A stretch of 64,000 nucleotides of DNA from a virus. Below, in pieces: positions 1 through 8,651 of this stretch. Made by a program: the position numbers and the translations under genes. Every line of letters starts with the position of its first letter. The first letter of the stretch is position 1. The stretch covers positions 1 to 64,000 of the IMG/VR virus record IMGVR_UViG_3300014720_000015. One strand, written 5' to 3'. Under the pieces are notes generated by a model. The model was not told the DNA's origin. It saw nothing but the letters and a program-made list of their open reading frames with translations, and searched no databases.

Positions 1-1
1 A

Positions 2-2587
2 TTGATTTTTAATTCTGGTAATACATATAGTCAAATTCTTCCAGCAACAACAAATTTACAATTACCAAATGTAACCAATTATGATAGTGATGGTAGTGCT
101 GTATTAACACCAGCTATGGTTGGTTTCACCGCTACTACTTGTCAACCAGTAACGATAATCAATTCAGGTAGTACATATTCAGCTAGTACACCGTCAGGTT
201 CAATTTTTCAATTACCTAATATAAACGTTTATGGTAATAGTCAACTATTGTATTCACAACCTTCGGTTGAAGATGTTAATATCGGTATTACCAATGGATT
301 CAATAGTGTTGGTTCTGTTAGTGGAACATCATATTATATATCAGCATCGACAATAAACAATTCTGGTAACACATTTAGTATAAGCGTACCAGCTGAAAGT
401 GGTTATACCTTACCAAATGTAACCAATTATGATAGTGATGGTAGTGCTGTGTTAACACCAGCTATGGTTGGATTTACAGCTACCACCTGTCAACCAGTAA
501 CCATTATAAATTCAGGTAGCACCTACAGTGCTAGTACGTCTGCTGGTAGCACATTTCAACTACCCAATATTACAATAAGTAATACTACGGGTACAACAAT
601 TACCACAATACCTTCAGTTGAAAATTATATTATACCTGATGTCAATTGGACTGATTCGGATGGTACAAATTATTCAACACCATATGGTGAACCGATAAGC
701 GCAACAACCTGTGATTCACTAACAGTATCAGCAACCTCCAGTTCTTCTACAGTTGTGTTTGGTGATACTGTATCATTTTCAGCCATATCTGAATCAATAT
801 TAACATCGGTTGATTGGTATGTTGATGGTATATATGTTGGTTCTGGTATTAATTTTAATTGGGCTTCCGAGTATTTATATGGGTTGTTTGATGTTGAGTG
901 TGTGGCTAGTAATGGTAGCAGTGAGGTGGTTTCAACATTTCAACTTAATATTATCGTTCGTCCATACGAAAGGCCTTCGGATTGGTTGGACATTGATAGT
1001 CTGGTAAGTCCTGGCGATGAAAAAATAGTAGGCTTGTTTGCTGTATTTGACAGCGATTCAAATGTAGTGGCATTCAGATGTCAAGGAAATTATCAGGTAG
1101 ATTGGGGTGATGGCACGGTTACAACACACGCTTCAAATACGAATGCAGAACATTCCTACACGTATTCTTCTATTAGCTCATCAACATATTCAACTCGTGG
1201 ATATAGGCAGGTCATCATAACAATAACGCCTCAAGCTGGTCAGACTTTAACAAGATTTGATGTTACTCCATATCGACATTCAAGTAGAACGTGGCTGTAT
1301 TTGGAACAGTGGCTTGATGTTAAACTATCGGTTCCTAATTTATCATTCCACCAATTCAACGGTGGTACCAATAAGTTTTTTGGGATGCTTGAAAAGTATG
1401 TGATGATTGCTACTGGGTTAACGTCTTATCTATCATTGATGAGTGGCAATCGTTCATTAAGACATTTAGAAGTTCCTCCGATAACTGGAAGTTATGGGTC
1501 AATATTAATCAATTGTGGTAATATAGAATATTTCAATCACGATTTTTCAAATGCAACTACATTATCAAATGCTTTTCAAGGTAGTGGTTTGAGGTATCTG
1601 GAGGCCAATGTTCCAAATGCTGTTGTGGCATCAGCATTTTATCAAGCATATTCATTGATGAATGTGAATATAACAAATATTATTGGTAGTTGTGATAATA
1701 TGTTCAATCAATGCTATTCGCTTAGAAAAGCCAATTTGACAGGAACACCCACTTCTTGTGTAAGTATGTTTTACAATTGTCTATCATTAGAATTACCACC
1801 TAATAATTTAACTTGTACTTCTATTTTATCAGCACTTCAAATGTTCGCTGGGTGCGCATCATTGAAAGAAAATCTGGTTGGAACATTCTCCGTATGCGCA
1901 CAGATGTCTTCAATGTATAGTGGATGTAGAAATCTCGTTGAAGTTTATATGTTTGATATGGGTGCTTGTACACTTACAAGCGGAATGTTTCAGAATTGCT
2001 CTGGACTAAGAGTGGTTCCTACATTGGACACATCAAATGTTACCAATAATACATTTATGTTTGAGAACTGTTATTCATTGGTATCGGTTGGCAATTTAGA
2101 CTTTTCATCAGTTACAAGATGGGGTCAACCAAACTCAGGAACATTCACGAGTTGCTATTCATTGACAGAACTTCCAACTTTAGACTTTGCTGGAACATCG
2201 ACAGATACGTATGGAAATTATAGGACTTTCCAAAATATGTACTCGTTAAGAAGGCTTGATATGATAAACACTGGTGCAGTGACTGGTTGGCAAGAATTTG
2301 TAAGAAGTTGTTCTGCGTTAGCTGAAATAGGACCTTGTAGTATGAGTTCAGGTACCAACTTTTCAGCAGCATTCTCTGGTTGCTATAATCTAAGGAGGAT
2401 GCAAGGTACTGGAATAAAGGTGTCAGTATCATTTAATCAGTGTGCTTTAGATGCAACAGCAATCGATGAGATATTTACTAATCTGGCAATTGTTGTAGGT
2501 CAAACAATAACGGTGTCACAGAACCCAGGCTCTTCAACTTGCAATACAGCAATTGCTACTGGAAAAGGTTGGACAGTAATAATTTAA
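2..2587 (+). CDS. Adhesin-like tail protein with PKD and BspA-type leucine-rich repeats, 5' partial
   Basis: The frame is open at the left edge, so the true start lies outside the window; 861 residues are visible. The first ~230 residues hold repeated modules (NVTNYDSDGSAVLTP occurs twice, and a shorter TIINSGSTYSAST unit also recurs). An Ig-like stretch at about 240-320 follows, then a PKD-like segment with the QVDWGDGT motif near 365. From about 450 to the end there are many short units of the type MFxxCxSL, as in BspA/DUF285 surface proteins of Bacteroidota and other host-associated bacteria. These domain families mediate adhesion, so I infer a fibre or other surface-exposed tail protein that contacts the host or its surroundings. 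It lies just upstream of the sheath gene, in line with the structural cluster. The domain calls are by motif only and the exact position in the tail is unknown. Confidence 0.65.
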   Translation: MIFNSGNTYSQILPATTNLQLPNVTNYDSDGSAVLTPAMVGFTATTCQPVTIINSGSTYSASTPSGSIFQLPNINVYGNSQLLYSQPSVEDVNIGITNGFNSVGSVSGTSYYISASTINNSGNTFSISVPAESGYTLPNVTNYDSDGSAVLTPAMVGFTATTCQPVTIINSGSTYSASTSAGSTFQLPNITISNTTGTTITTIPSVENYIIPDVNWTDSDGTNYSTPYGEPISATTCDSLTVSATSSSSTVVFGDTVSFSAISESILTSVDWYVDGIYVGSGINFNWASEYLYGLFDVECVASNGSSEVVSTFQLNIIVRPYERPSDWLDIDSLVSPGDEKIVGLFAVFDSDSNVVAFRCQGNYQVDWGDGTVTTHASNTNAEHSYTYSSISSSTYSTRGYRQVIITITPQAGQTLTRFDVTPYRHSSRTWLYLEQWLDVKLSVPNLSFHQFNGGTNKFFGMLEKYVMIATGLTSYLSLMSGNRSLRHLEVPPITGSYGSILINCGNIEYFNHDFSNATTLSNAFQGSGLRYLEANVPNAVVASAFYQAYSLMNVNITNIIGSCDNMFNQCYSLRKANLTGTPTSCVSMFYNCLSLELPPNNLTCTSILSALQMFAGCASLKENLVGTFSVCAQMSSMYSGCRNLVEVYMFDMGACTLTSGMFQNCSGLRVVPTLDTSNVTNNTFMFENCYSLVSVGNLDFSSVTRWGQPNSGTFTSCYSLTELPTLDFAGTSTDTYGNYRTFQNMYSLRRLDMINTGAVTGWQEFVRSCSALAEIGPCSMSSGTNFSAAFSGCYNLRRMQGTGIKVSVSFNQCALDATAIDEIFTNLAIVVGQTITVSQNPGSSTCNTAIATGKGWTVII
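62..470 (+). repeat. Coding direct repeat in the adhesin gene (62-122 and 410-470)
   Basis: About 61 bases at 62-122 recur at 410-470 with a single difference (gtattaac versus gtgttaac). Similarity continues downstream of both copies, with mostly third-position changes. This is a tandem-type module duplication inside the coding sequence, consistent with a modular fibre. Confidence 0.85.
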
Positions 2588-2608
2588 TAGAATTAAAAAA
2601 TTATAAAT

Positions 2609-2815
2609 ATGGAAGATACATCAGGTTTTTATAAATTAATAGATGACCAATGGTTTTTTGGTCCTAATGCAGTACTAGGTCCGTATGGTTCGTGGGAATT
2701 ACTTCGTGAACTTAAAGACACATACACTTATCCATATGAAGGATGGACTTGGTATGATGAAGCGCCAATAGAATATATTGAATGGTTAAGTACAATTATT
2801 GAACCTTTAAATTAA
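2609..2815 (+). CDS. Small protein of unknown function (68 aa)
   Basis: It encodes 68 residues rich in aromatic amino acids (many W, Y and F) and acidic overall, with no signal peptide or membrane segment. It starts 21 bases after the adhesin stop with an A/T-rich leader (aaaaattataaat before ATG), typical of genes in this window, and is probably co-transcribed with the adhesin. I do not recognise the family. Its position between a fibre-like gene and the sheath gene suggests a virion or assembly role, but nothing in the sequence proves it. Confidence 0.6.
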   Translation: MEDTSGFYKLIDDQWFFGPNAVLGPYGSWELLRELKDTYTYPYEGWTWYDEAPIEYIEWLSTIIEPLN

Positions 2816-2902
2816 TGGCAACAATCAATTCAATATGTTGTAACACTAATTAAAGATATATGAAGAATTTAACATTCAATAAATCTTTTGCCAATTGTCT
2901 CA

Positions 2903-2916
2903 TATTTATAATAAAG
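2903..2916 (+). promoter_or_regulatory. TATTTA-type motif upstream of the tail sheath gene
   Basis: TATTTATAATAAAG lies 35 bases upstream of the sheath start codon in a 135-base intergenic region. It fits the TATTTA-N3/4-TAAA pattern found before many genes here and is a candidate late promoter. No TTG -33 element is at a fixed spacing upstream. Confidence 0.45.
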
Positions 2917-2950
2917 TATTATAATATCAAATAAAAAAATAAAAAAAATA

Positions 2951-5857
2951 ATGGCTATAGATAGAGTATTCGTAAGTCCAGGTGTTTATACCTCAGAAAA
3001 AGACCTTTCATTCGTAACACGTCAAGTTGGTGTTACTACTCTTGGTCTTGTTGGTGAGACTACTAAAGGACCAGCTTTTCAACCAGTTTTCGTGTCAAAC
3101 TATGACGAATTCACAACTTTTTTTGGTGGATTGAATCCAACAAAATTTAAAGATTCTGGTTACCCACAATATGAATTACCATATATTGCAAAATCATATT
3201 TAACACAATCAAACCAATTATTCGTATCAAGAATCTTAGGTTTTTCTGGTTATGATGCTGGACCAGCTTGGGGTATTGTTTTGGATGCTGCATTGGACCC
3301 ATCTACAGTTTCAAGTGCATCAACAACAACTTACACAGGAAACACTGGTAACCCAATGATTACTTATAGTGTTAGCAGTGCTGGAACTGTTACTTACAAT
3401 GCTGTAAATGACCCGATAATTTCAGCATTATTGGCTGAAGGTCAATTGAATAGTTTGACCACATATTTGTCAACAGCTACTTCAGCAACAACAACACTAA
3501 ACGTTAATACCACTTATCTTAATACACAAAGTAATAACACATTTAGTGGTGTATCATTCAATGTTACCGTTACTAATACAGTACCACCAAACCCAACTGG
3601 TTCAACAGCTTACACTGGTTTTACATCTGGTGTTACTATATCTTACACAGGTACTGGATATGCTGATGTTGAAAATAAATTGGTTGCATTACTTAGGTCA
3701 AGAGGCGAATATGATGGTCAAGAAAATATCTTATTTGAAGTTACTGGTTACACTAACTCAAGTGTAACATTTGTTGAATTTGGTTCAACTCCATCAACCG
3801 CAGCATTGGACCCATTAGGTGATTTCTCACTTACTGGTAACGCATTAACTTTGGGTAACTTCAGTTATGAATGCTCATTTGATACAACTAAACGAAACTA
3901 TATCGGTAAAGTACTAGGTAGAAATGAAAAAGATGGTAGACCAGCTTTATTTGTTGAAGAACTTTATCAAAAAATGTTTGATAAATTCGTAAATGAAAAT
4001 AAAGTTAGAGCAATTAATATTGTATCATTGGTTGATTACACTAACTCAGTCTCACAAGGTAACCCATTTGATGATTATAAACAAGAATACAAACCAGCGG
4101 TTACACCATATGTTGTATCAGAACTTCGTGGTACAAACCTATTGAGATTGTTCAGAATGTGGACAATTTCTGATGGTAATTCAGCTAACGAATTGATTAA
4201 AATATCAATAACAAATATTAAACCAGATGAAAGAGAGTTTGATATTGAAATTAGAGCTTTCTATGATACTGACGCTAATAAAGTTGTATTGGAGAAATTC
4301 TCTAGATTGACAATGAATCCACAATCTAATAACTTTATCGCTAAAAGAATTGGTACATTAGATGGTGAATACGCATCAAAATCTAATCATATTTTAATTG
4401 AACTTGATGATACCAACGATACTAGTGAGGCATTCCCAGCTGGTTTCGTAGGATTCCCAATCAGAGATTATACTCAATCAACAAATACTAACGTATTAGC
4501 ACCAAATATCCTTTATAAACAAACTTATGGCGAATTTGAAAACAAACGTAAGTATTACTTAGGTCTTTCAAATACTGAAGGTATTGACGCTGATTTCTTT
4601 GATTATAAAGGTATTCCAGATAGTCCAGATATCGATATGTGGACTGGCCTTACAAAAGGTTTCCACATGGACTTTGCAGCTACTGGTGCAACAATTGACG
4701 GTGTTGAAATCGTTATCAATAGTTCAGGTGATACCTATTCACCAGTATTCTTATTCGATACGGGATGCTGCCCATTCAGAACTGATTTAGTAATTCAAGG
4801 TACTGCTTACGAAAAAATATATGCCCGTAAATTTACATTGGCACCATACGGTGGTTTCGATGGTTGGGATGTATATAGAGATAGAAGAACCAATACCGAC
4901 ACATACGCTATTAATGGTGTTAAAGGTCAATTAGGTTTAGATAAAACTTTCGAAAATAAAGTTCTTTCTAACGGTGACTTAGGTATTACTTCAGATTACT
5001 ACGCTTACTTAGAAGGTATTTGGACATTCAGAAACCCTGAAGCTGTTAACATTAATGTGTTTGCAACACCAGGTATCGATGGATTTGAAAACAGTAATCT
5101 TATCGAAGCTTCAATCGAAATGATTGAAGAAGATAGAGCTGACTCATGGTATATTATGACAATACCAGACGTTGACGCTGGTGGTGAAGTTCTTACAGCT
5201 GAAGATGTATCAGATACTTTAGATGGTTTGTATGATAGTAGCTATACTTCCACTTACTTCCCATGGATTCAAGTTAATGATACCGAAAATAACGTTTATA
5301 TTTGGTTACCACCAACAAGAGACGTTGTTAGAAACACAGCATTAACTGATAATATCGCTTTCCCATGGTTTGCAGTAGCTGGTATCCAAAGAGGTAACGT
5401 GGATGCAATTAAGGCTAGAAAGAAACTTACATTGGATGAAAGAGATACATTGTATGCCGCAAGAGTTAACCCAGTTACAACTTTCGCTTCAGAAGGTATT
5501 AAAATCTGGGGTAACAAAACAATGCAAGTTAGAGAATCTGCACTTGATAGAGTTAACGTTAGAAGACTTCTTCTTCAAGCAAGAAAACTTATTTCTGCTG
5601 TATCTATCAGATTGCTATTCGAACAAAACGATGATGTTGTTAGAAATCAATTCTTGACCCTTGTTAACCCAATATTGGATAACATTAGAAGTGAAAGAGG
5701 TCTTACAGATTTCCGTGTGGTTCTTGTTGATACACCAGAATCTATCGATAGAAATGAATTGAATGGTAAGATATTCTTGAAACCTACTCGTTCTCTTGAA
5801 TATATTTCAATCGAATTCAATATCCTTAATACTGGTGCTTCTTTCGAGAATGTATAA
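2951..5857 (+). CDS. Contractile tail sheath protein (T4 gp18-like)
   Basis: The 968-residue product forms the contractile sheath around the tail tube. The N-terminus has the classic sheath start (SPGVYTSEKDLSF, then a TTLGLVGETTKGPA segment). The C-terminal ~165 residues, from WFAVAGIQRG near residue 806, carry the most conserved sheath domain, including the LYAARVNPV segment, RRLLLQARKLI and FRVVLVDTPE. Variable surface insertions lie between residues ~120 and 700, which makes it longer than T4 gp18 (659 aa). The ATG follows an A-rich leader and a TATTTA motif. A strong bidirectional hairpin terminator starts 24 bases after the stop, and the tube gene is the next + strand gene, separated only by an inserted antisense gene. 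The identification is firm. Confidence 0.95.
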   Translation: MAIDRVFVSPGVYTSEKDLSFVTRQVGVTTLGLVGETTKGPAFQPVFVSNYDEFTTFFGGLNPTKFKDSGYPQYELPYIAKSYLTQSNQLFVSRILGFSGYDAGPAWGIVLDAALDPSTVSSASTTTYTGNTGNPMITYSVSSAGTVTYNAVNDPIISALLAEGQLNSLTTYLSTATSATTTLNVNTTYLNTQSNNTFSGVSFNVTVTNTVPPNPTGSTAYTGFTSGVTISYTGTGYADVENKLVALLRSRGEYDGQENILFEVTGYTNSSVTFVEFGSTPSTAALDPLGDFSLTGNALTLGNFSYECSFDTTKRNYIGKVLGRNEKDGRPALFVEELYQKMFDKFVNENKVRAINIVSLVDYTNSVSQGNPFDDYKQEYKPAVTPYVVSELRGTNLLRLFRMWTISDGNSANELIKISITNIKPDEREFDIEIRAFYDTDANKVVLEKFSRLTMNPQSNNFIAKRIGTLDGEYASKSNHILIELDDTNDTSEAFPAGFVGFPIRDYTQSTNTNVLAPNILYKQTYGEFENKRKYYLGLSNTEGIDADFFDYKGIPDSPDIDMWTGLTKGFHMDFAATGATIDGVEIVINSSGDTYSPVFLFDTGCCPFRTDLVIQGTAYEKIYARKFTLAPYGGFDGWDVYRDRRTNTDTYAINGVKGQLGLDKTFENKVLSNGDLGITSDYYAYLEGIWTFRNPEAVNINVFATPGIDGFENSNLIEASIEMIEEDRADSWYIMTIPDVDAGGEVLTAEDVSDTLDGLYDSSYTSTYFPWIQVNDTENNVYIWLPPTRDVVRNTALTDNIAFPWFAVAGIQRGNVDAIKARKKLTLDERDTLYAARVNPVTTFASEGIKIWGNKTMQVRESALDRVNVRRLLLQARKLISAVSIRLLFEQNDDVVRNQFLTLVNPILDNIRSERGLTDFRVVLVDTPESIDRNELNGKIFLKPTRSLEYISIEFNILNTGASFENV

Positions 5858-5880
5858 GAATTAAGAAAGATGATAAAAAG

Positions 5881-5910
5881 AAAAAGCCTAGATTATTCTA
5901 GGCTTTTTTT
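5881..5910. terminator. Bidirectional intrinsic terminator after the sheath gene
   Basis: A perfect 12-bp stem (AAAAAGCCTAGA at 5881-5892 with TCTAGGCTTTTT at 5897-5908) closes a TTAT loop. It is flanked by A and T runs, so it can end transcription from both sides. The stop codon of the antisense gene lies in the loop. Confidence 0.9.
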
Positions 5911-6708
5911 GTATTTAAGTGTACCACAATTAGGACATCCATGACCATTTATATGTATATAAGGTGATTGTTCAAAATCACCATGTGTCGGACAGTTAAT
6001 TAAAACTTTATTTCGAATATCTTTATAGTCAACCTTAGAATAATCATATTTGTCTTTATGTACCTCTTTAGCTTTACCTATAAAATCATCAACAGTATAA
6101 GTTAATTTTAACTTAACCTCATTATTACCACATTTAGGACAACCCTTACCACGTAAATGATTATATGGTTGTTGTTCAAATTCACCATGTTCTTCGCAAA
6201 TTATTTTAACCTTAGTTTTCGAATCAATATAATCTACTTTAGAATAATCATATTTATTACCATGAATTGATTTAGCTTTATTTACGAAACCATCAGTATC
6301 ATACCGATTTTCGATTGAGGTTTTAAGTGTACCACATATCGGACACCCTTGACCATTTAAATGATTATGTAATAATTGATAGAAATCACCATGTTTTGGA
6401 CAATTAATTTTAAGTTTATTAACTGTATCGACTTTAGTTATACTATCGTAATTGTAAGCATTAGAATGAACTTCTTTAGCTTTTTTGATAAATGACTCAA
6501 CAGACCACTTAATTTTACCATTGCAATGTATACAACCATTTTTACCTCTTAAATGTTCCGAAGGTGCTTGGTAAAAGGAGTAATCATGTTTTTTACAACG
6601 TATTTTTATTTTGGTTTTTGAATCAATATAATCAATTTCTGAATAATCAAATTTATTATTAAATTTTAATTCACATTTATTTATGAATTTTTCTTTACGG
6701 TCTATCAT
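5893..6708 (-). CDS. Zinc-ribbon repeat protein related to homing endonuclease N-termini, no nuclease domain
   Basis: The 271-residue product is four tandem copies of a ~65-residue unit. Each has a KVHxxKYDYSKVDY-like start, a CPKHG or CEEHG knuckle, then an HLxGxGCPxCG knuckle, i.e. a C-x2-H plus C-x2-C zinc ribbon. The same unit forms the N-terminal half of the endonuclease encoded at 39590-41212, but here the chain stops after repeat four and no nuclease motif follows. I infer DNA or RNA binding. It is antisense to its neighbours, inserted between sheath and tube genes, and its stop codon sits in the terminator loop. It could be a degenerate homing element or a nuclease-free regulator derived from one. 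Confidence 0.7.
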   Translation of the reverse strand: MIDRKEKFINKCELKFNNKFDYSEIDYIDSKTKIKIRCKKHDYSFYQAPSEHLRGKNGCIHCNGKIKWSVESFIKKAKEVHSNAYNYDSITKVDTVNKLKINCPKHGDFYQLLHNHLNGQGCPICGTLKTSIENRYDTDGFVNKAKSIHGNKYDYSKVDYIDSKTKVKIICEEHGEFEQQPYNHLRGKGCPKCGNNEVKLKLTYTVDDFIGKAKEVHKDKYDYSKVDYKDIRNKVLINCPTHGDFEQSPYIHINGHGCPNCGTLKYKKSLE

Positions 6709-6725
6709 TTTTTTTAATTTCTAAC

Positions 6726-6740
6726 TATTTATATACAAAG
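6726..6740 (+). promoter_or_regulatory. TATTTA-type motif upstream of the tail tube gene
   Basis: TATTTATATACAAAG ends 30 bases before the tube ATG, between the antisense zinc-ribbon gene and the tube gene. It is the same pattern as upstream of the sheath gene and a candidate late promoter. Confidence 0.45.
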
Positions 6741-6770
6741 ATAATAATAAATATTTAAAAAACAAGAAAA

Positions 6771-7259
6771 ATGGCAGACTTATTAATGAAAATGCCCACA
6801 CCGTATGAGCCTAAAAGAAAGAATAGGTGGCTCTTGAGATTCCCTTCAGATTTGGGTATTCAAGAGTGGTGGTTAGCTTCAGCTTCTAGACCTACAATTA
6901 CGCAATCTGACGTTGAAATTCCATTTTTGAACACATCAACTTTCGTGTTGGGTCGTTTCACTTGGGAAGCTATTGATGTTACTTTTAGGGACGCAATTGG
7001 TCCATCTACCGCACAAGCTATTATGGAGTGGGTTCGATTAGGTTCTGAATCAATTACTGGTAGACAAGGTTATGCCGCTGGATATAAAAGAGATGTTTAT
7101 CTTGAAATGCTTGACCCAACTGGCGTTGTCGTTGAGAAATGGGAACTTCAAGGTACAATGTTAACAACTGTTAACTTTGGAGACTTAGGTATGGATGATG
7201 ACGGTATTGCTGAAATTACCGCCACGCTTAGGTTTGACCGCGCTATACTTTTGTTCTAG
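6771..7259 (+). CDS. Tail tube protein (T4 gp19-like)
   Basis: A 162-residue protein of the length expected for a myovirus tail tube subunit. It has the typical features: an early KRKNRWLLRFP segment, a central WEAIDVTFRD strand and a later WELQGTMLTTVNFGDLG segment near residues 125-140. These match the beta-barrel tube/gp54 fold family of T4-like phages. The protein would polymerise into hexameric rings inside the sheath. Its location after the sheath gene is the canonical order. The leader is A-rich (aacaagaaaa before ATG). A terminator hairpin follows 27 bases after the stop. Confidence 0.92.
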   Translation: MADLLMKMPTPYEPKRKNRWLLRFPSDLGIQEWWLASASRPTITQSDVEIPFLNTSTFVLGRFTWEAIDVTFRDAIGPSTAQAIMEWVRLGSESITGRQGYAAGYKRDVYLEMLDPTGVVVEKWELQGTMLTTVNFGDLGMDDDGIAEITATLRFDRAILLF

Positions 7260-7286
7260 CAGAATCGCCCCATCAAAAACAGTACT

Positions 7287-7341
7287 TGCTTTACTTTTTA
7301 CATATTTATTTATATATTTGTGTAAAGAGTAAAGCATTTTT
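7287..7341 (+). terminator. Intrinsic terminator after the tail tube gene (copy 1)
   Basis: TGCTTTACTTTTTACA (7287-7302) pairs with TGTAAAGAGTAAAGCA (7321-7336), a 16-bp stem with one mismatch, followed by a T run. The 18-base loop is A/T-only and contains TATTTATTTATATAT, which could also serve as a promoter for the endonuclease gene. Confidence 0.8.
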
Positions 7342-7344
7342 ATT

Positions 7345-8238
7345 ATGGAAAAAATTATTTGTATAGATTGTAATAGAGATTTTAAAAGTTTAGATTCATT
7401 AAGACGTCATAGGTCTCAGGTTCATAACATATCATCTGAGCAGACCTATATTGATTATAAGTTAAATGGTGTTAGACCAACGTGTGAATGTGGTTGTGGT
7501 GAGAATACCAGTTTTTTGTCGTTTGGTAAGGGTTTTGTTGATTACGTTCTTGGTCATGCATCAAGAGTTCATAACAATTGGGGTCATAATCCAAAGGCGA
7601 TTAAAAAATCTCATGAGACACAAAAAAAGATGTATGAATCTGGAGAATTGACCGTTTGGAATAAAGGTTTAACGATTGATGACCCTAGAATTAAGGATAA
7701 TATTGAAAAGATGTTATCAAATCCAGATAGGGGTAAGAATATATCTAAAGCTTTGACCAATAAACCAAAATCAAAAGAACATAAAGAAAATTTATCAAGG
7801 GTAGCTAAAGAGCGATGGGCTGACCCAAAAGAAAGAGAAAAACAAAGTAATAGACGTATGTTGTGGATGCGTGAAAACGATTATACTGTTAAGTCTAAAT
7901 TGGAAGAAGTTATAAATAATATGTTAATAGACGTTGGATTAGTTGAGAACGTTGACTATATAAGACAATATTATGTTAGACCAATTAAATCTTATTTTGA
8001 TTTCAAAATTATTAAAAACAATGCATTAATTGAGGTTGATGGTGATTTTTGGCATTGTAATCCAGATACTGATTTTAACGAACCATTATATGAATGTCAA
8101 TTTAAGAATTTAGAAAAAGATAAAATTAAAAATGACTGGTGTCATGAAAATAATATTACTTTAATCAGGTTTTGGGAATCGGACATTAACAATAACATTA
8201 AGAATGTTAAGTCTATATTGAAGACTGTATTAACTTAA
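7345..8238 (+). CDS. Homing endonuclease, Vsr-like, with N-terminal zinc finger
   Basis: The 297-residue protein begins with a C2H2-type finger (C6, C9, H22, H27). A second cysteine cluster (CECGCG) follows near residue 50. A NUMOD3-like Lys/Ser-rich segment (SKEHKENLSRVAKERW) lies near 140-165. The C-terminal ~110 residues look like the Vsr/EDxHD nuclease fold, with E230-V-D-G-D-F-W-H237 and a final LIRFWESDI strand. Free-standing homing endonucleases of this kind cut an allele lacking the element and copy themselves in during repair. It is flanked by a duplicated terminator, as expected for an insertion in the gap after the tube gene. Close relatives would show the tube gene followed directly by the 92-residue gene. 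Confidence 0.82.
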   Translation: MEKIICIDCNRDFKSLDSLRRHRSQVHNISSEQTYIDYKLNGVRPTCECGCGENTSFLSFGKGFVDYVLGHASRVHNNWGHNPKAIKKSHETQKKMYESGELTVWNKGLTIDDPRIKDNIEKMLSNPDRGKNISKALTNKPKSKEHKENLSRVAKERWADPKEREKQSNRRMLWMRENDYTVKSKLEEVINNMLIDVGLVENVDYIRQYYVRPIKSYFDFKIIKNNALIEVDGDFWHCNPDTDFNEPLYECQFKNLEKDKIKNDWCHENNITLIRFWESDINNNIKNVKSILKTVLT

Positions 8239-8266
8239 TGTAAAAGGTCTTATCAAAAACAGTACT

Positions 8267-8324
8267 TGCTTTACTTTTTACAGGTTCGTTATTAGAATTT
8301 GTGGAAGGTAGAGCATTTTTTTTT
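8267..8324 (+). terminator. Intrinsic terminator after the endonuclease gene (copy 2)
   Basis: The 5' arm (8267-8282) is identical to that of the terminator at 7287. The 3' arm TGTGGAAGGTAGAGCA (8300-8315) differs from a perfect complement only at positions that give G-U pairs, so the RNA hairpin is kept. Nine T residues follow. Confidence 0.8.
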
Positions 8325-8343
8325 AAAAATGTTTCATTACCAG

Positions 8344-8358
8344 TATTTAATGTAAAAG
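8344..8358 (+). promoter_or_regulatory. TATTTA-type motif upstream of the 92-aa gene
   Basis: TATTTAATGTAAAAG lies directly downstream of terminator copy 2 and ends 4 bases before the ATG at 8363. Such a site would restart transcription for the hub and tape-measure genes. Because of the short distance, the AAAAG part may simply be the ribosome-binding leader. Confidence 0.3.
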
Positions 8359-8362
8359 AGTT

Positions 8363-8641
8363 ATGGATAGAAATTACAGGTTATTGACTAAACAACAAAT
8401 CTATGAGAGGTTTGATGTTGAATATATCAAAAAGTTAATTGAGTATTCTGATATAAAGAATCCGATAAAAACCAAGACAATAATACACAAGGCTTTGTTT
8501 GAGGAATTCGGTGGTGATAATGAACCTAAAAAGTTAAACGAATTAAAGGATATTGAACAGATTGACGATACTGAAACTATTCAGATTCCAAAAGCTTTAT
8601 TTGATGAGATGATGAAGTTTTTAAATAACAATAATAAATAA
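8363..8641 (+). CDS. Protein of unknown function (92 aa) between tube and hub genes
   Basis: It encodes 92 residues, charged and predicted helical, ending in an asparagine run (FLNNNNK). I see no domain. It is separated by 10 bases from the gp26-like gene and is probably its co-transcribed partner. In T4-like phages the gap between tube and tape measure usually holds assembly chaperones, so a chaperone role is possible but not shown. Confidence 0.65.
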   Translation: MDRNYRLLTKQQIYERFDVEYIKKLIEYSDIKNPIKTKTIIHKALFEEFGGDNEPKKLNELKDIEQIDDTETIQIPKALFDEMMKFLNNNNK

Positions 8642-8651
8642 AAGTTTTATA

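Larger units (their letters stand above)
7272..8282 (+). repeat. 31-bp exact direct repeat flanking the endonuclease gene (7272-7302 and 8252-8282)
   Basis: The same 31 bases, starting ATCAAAAACAGTACTTGC, occur on both sides of the endonuclease ORF at 7345-8238. Each copy contains the 5' arm of a terminator hairpin, and weaker similarity extends to the T-tracts (about 70 bases each). This duplication marks the boundary of the inserted element. Confidence 0.9.

Noticed and set aside
62-530. CRISPR or regulatory repeats at the left end
   Set aside because: The repeats keep the reading frame and differ in third codon positions, so they are protein modules.
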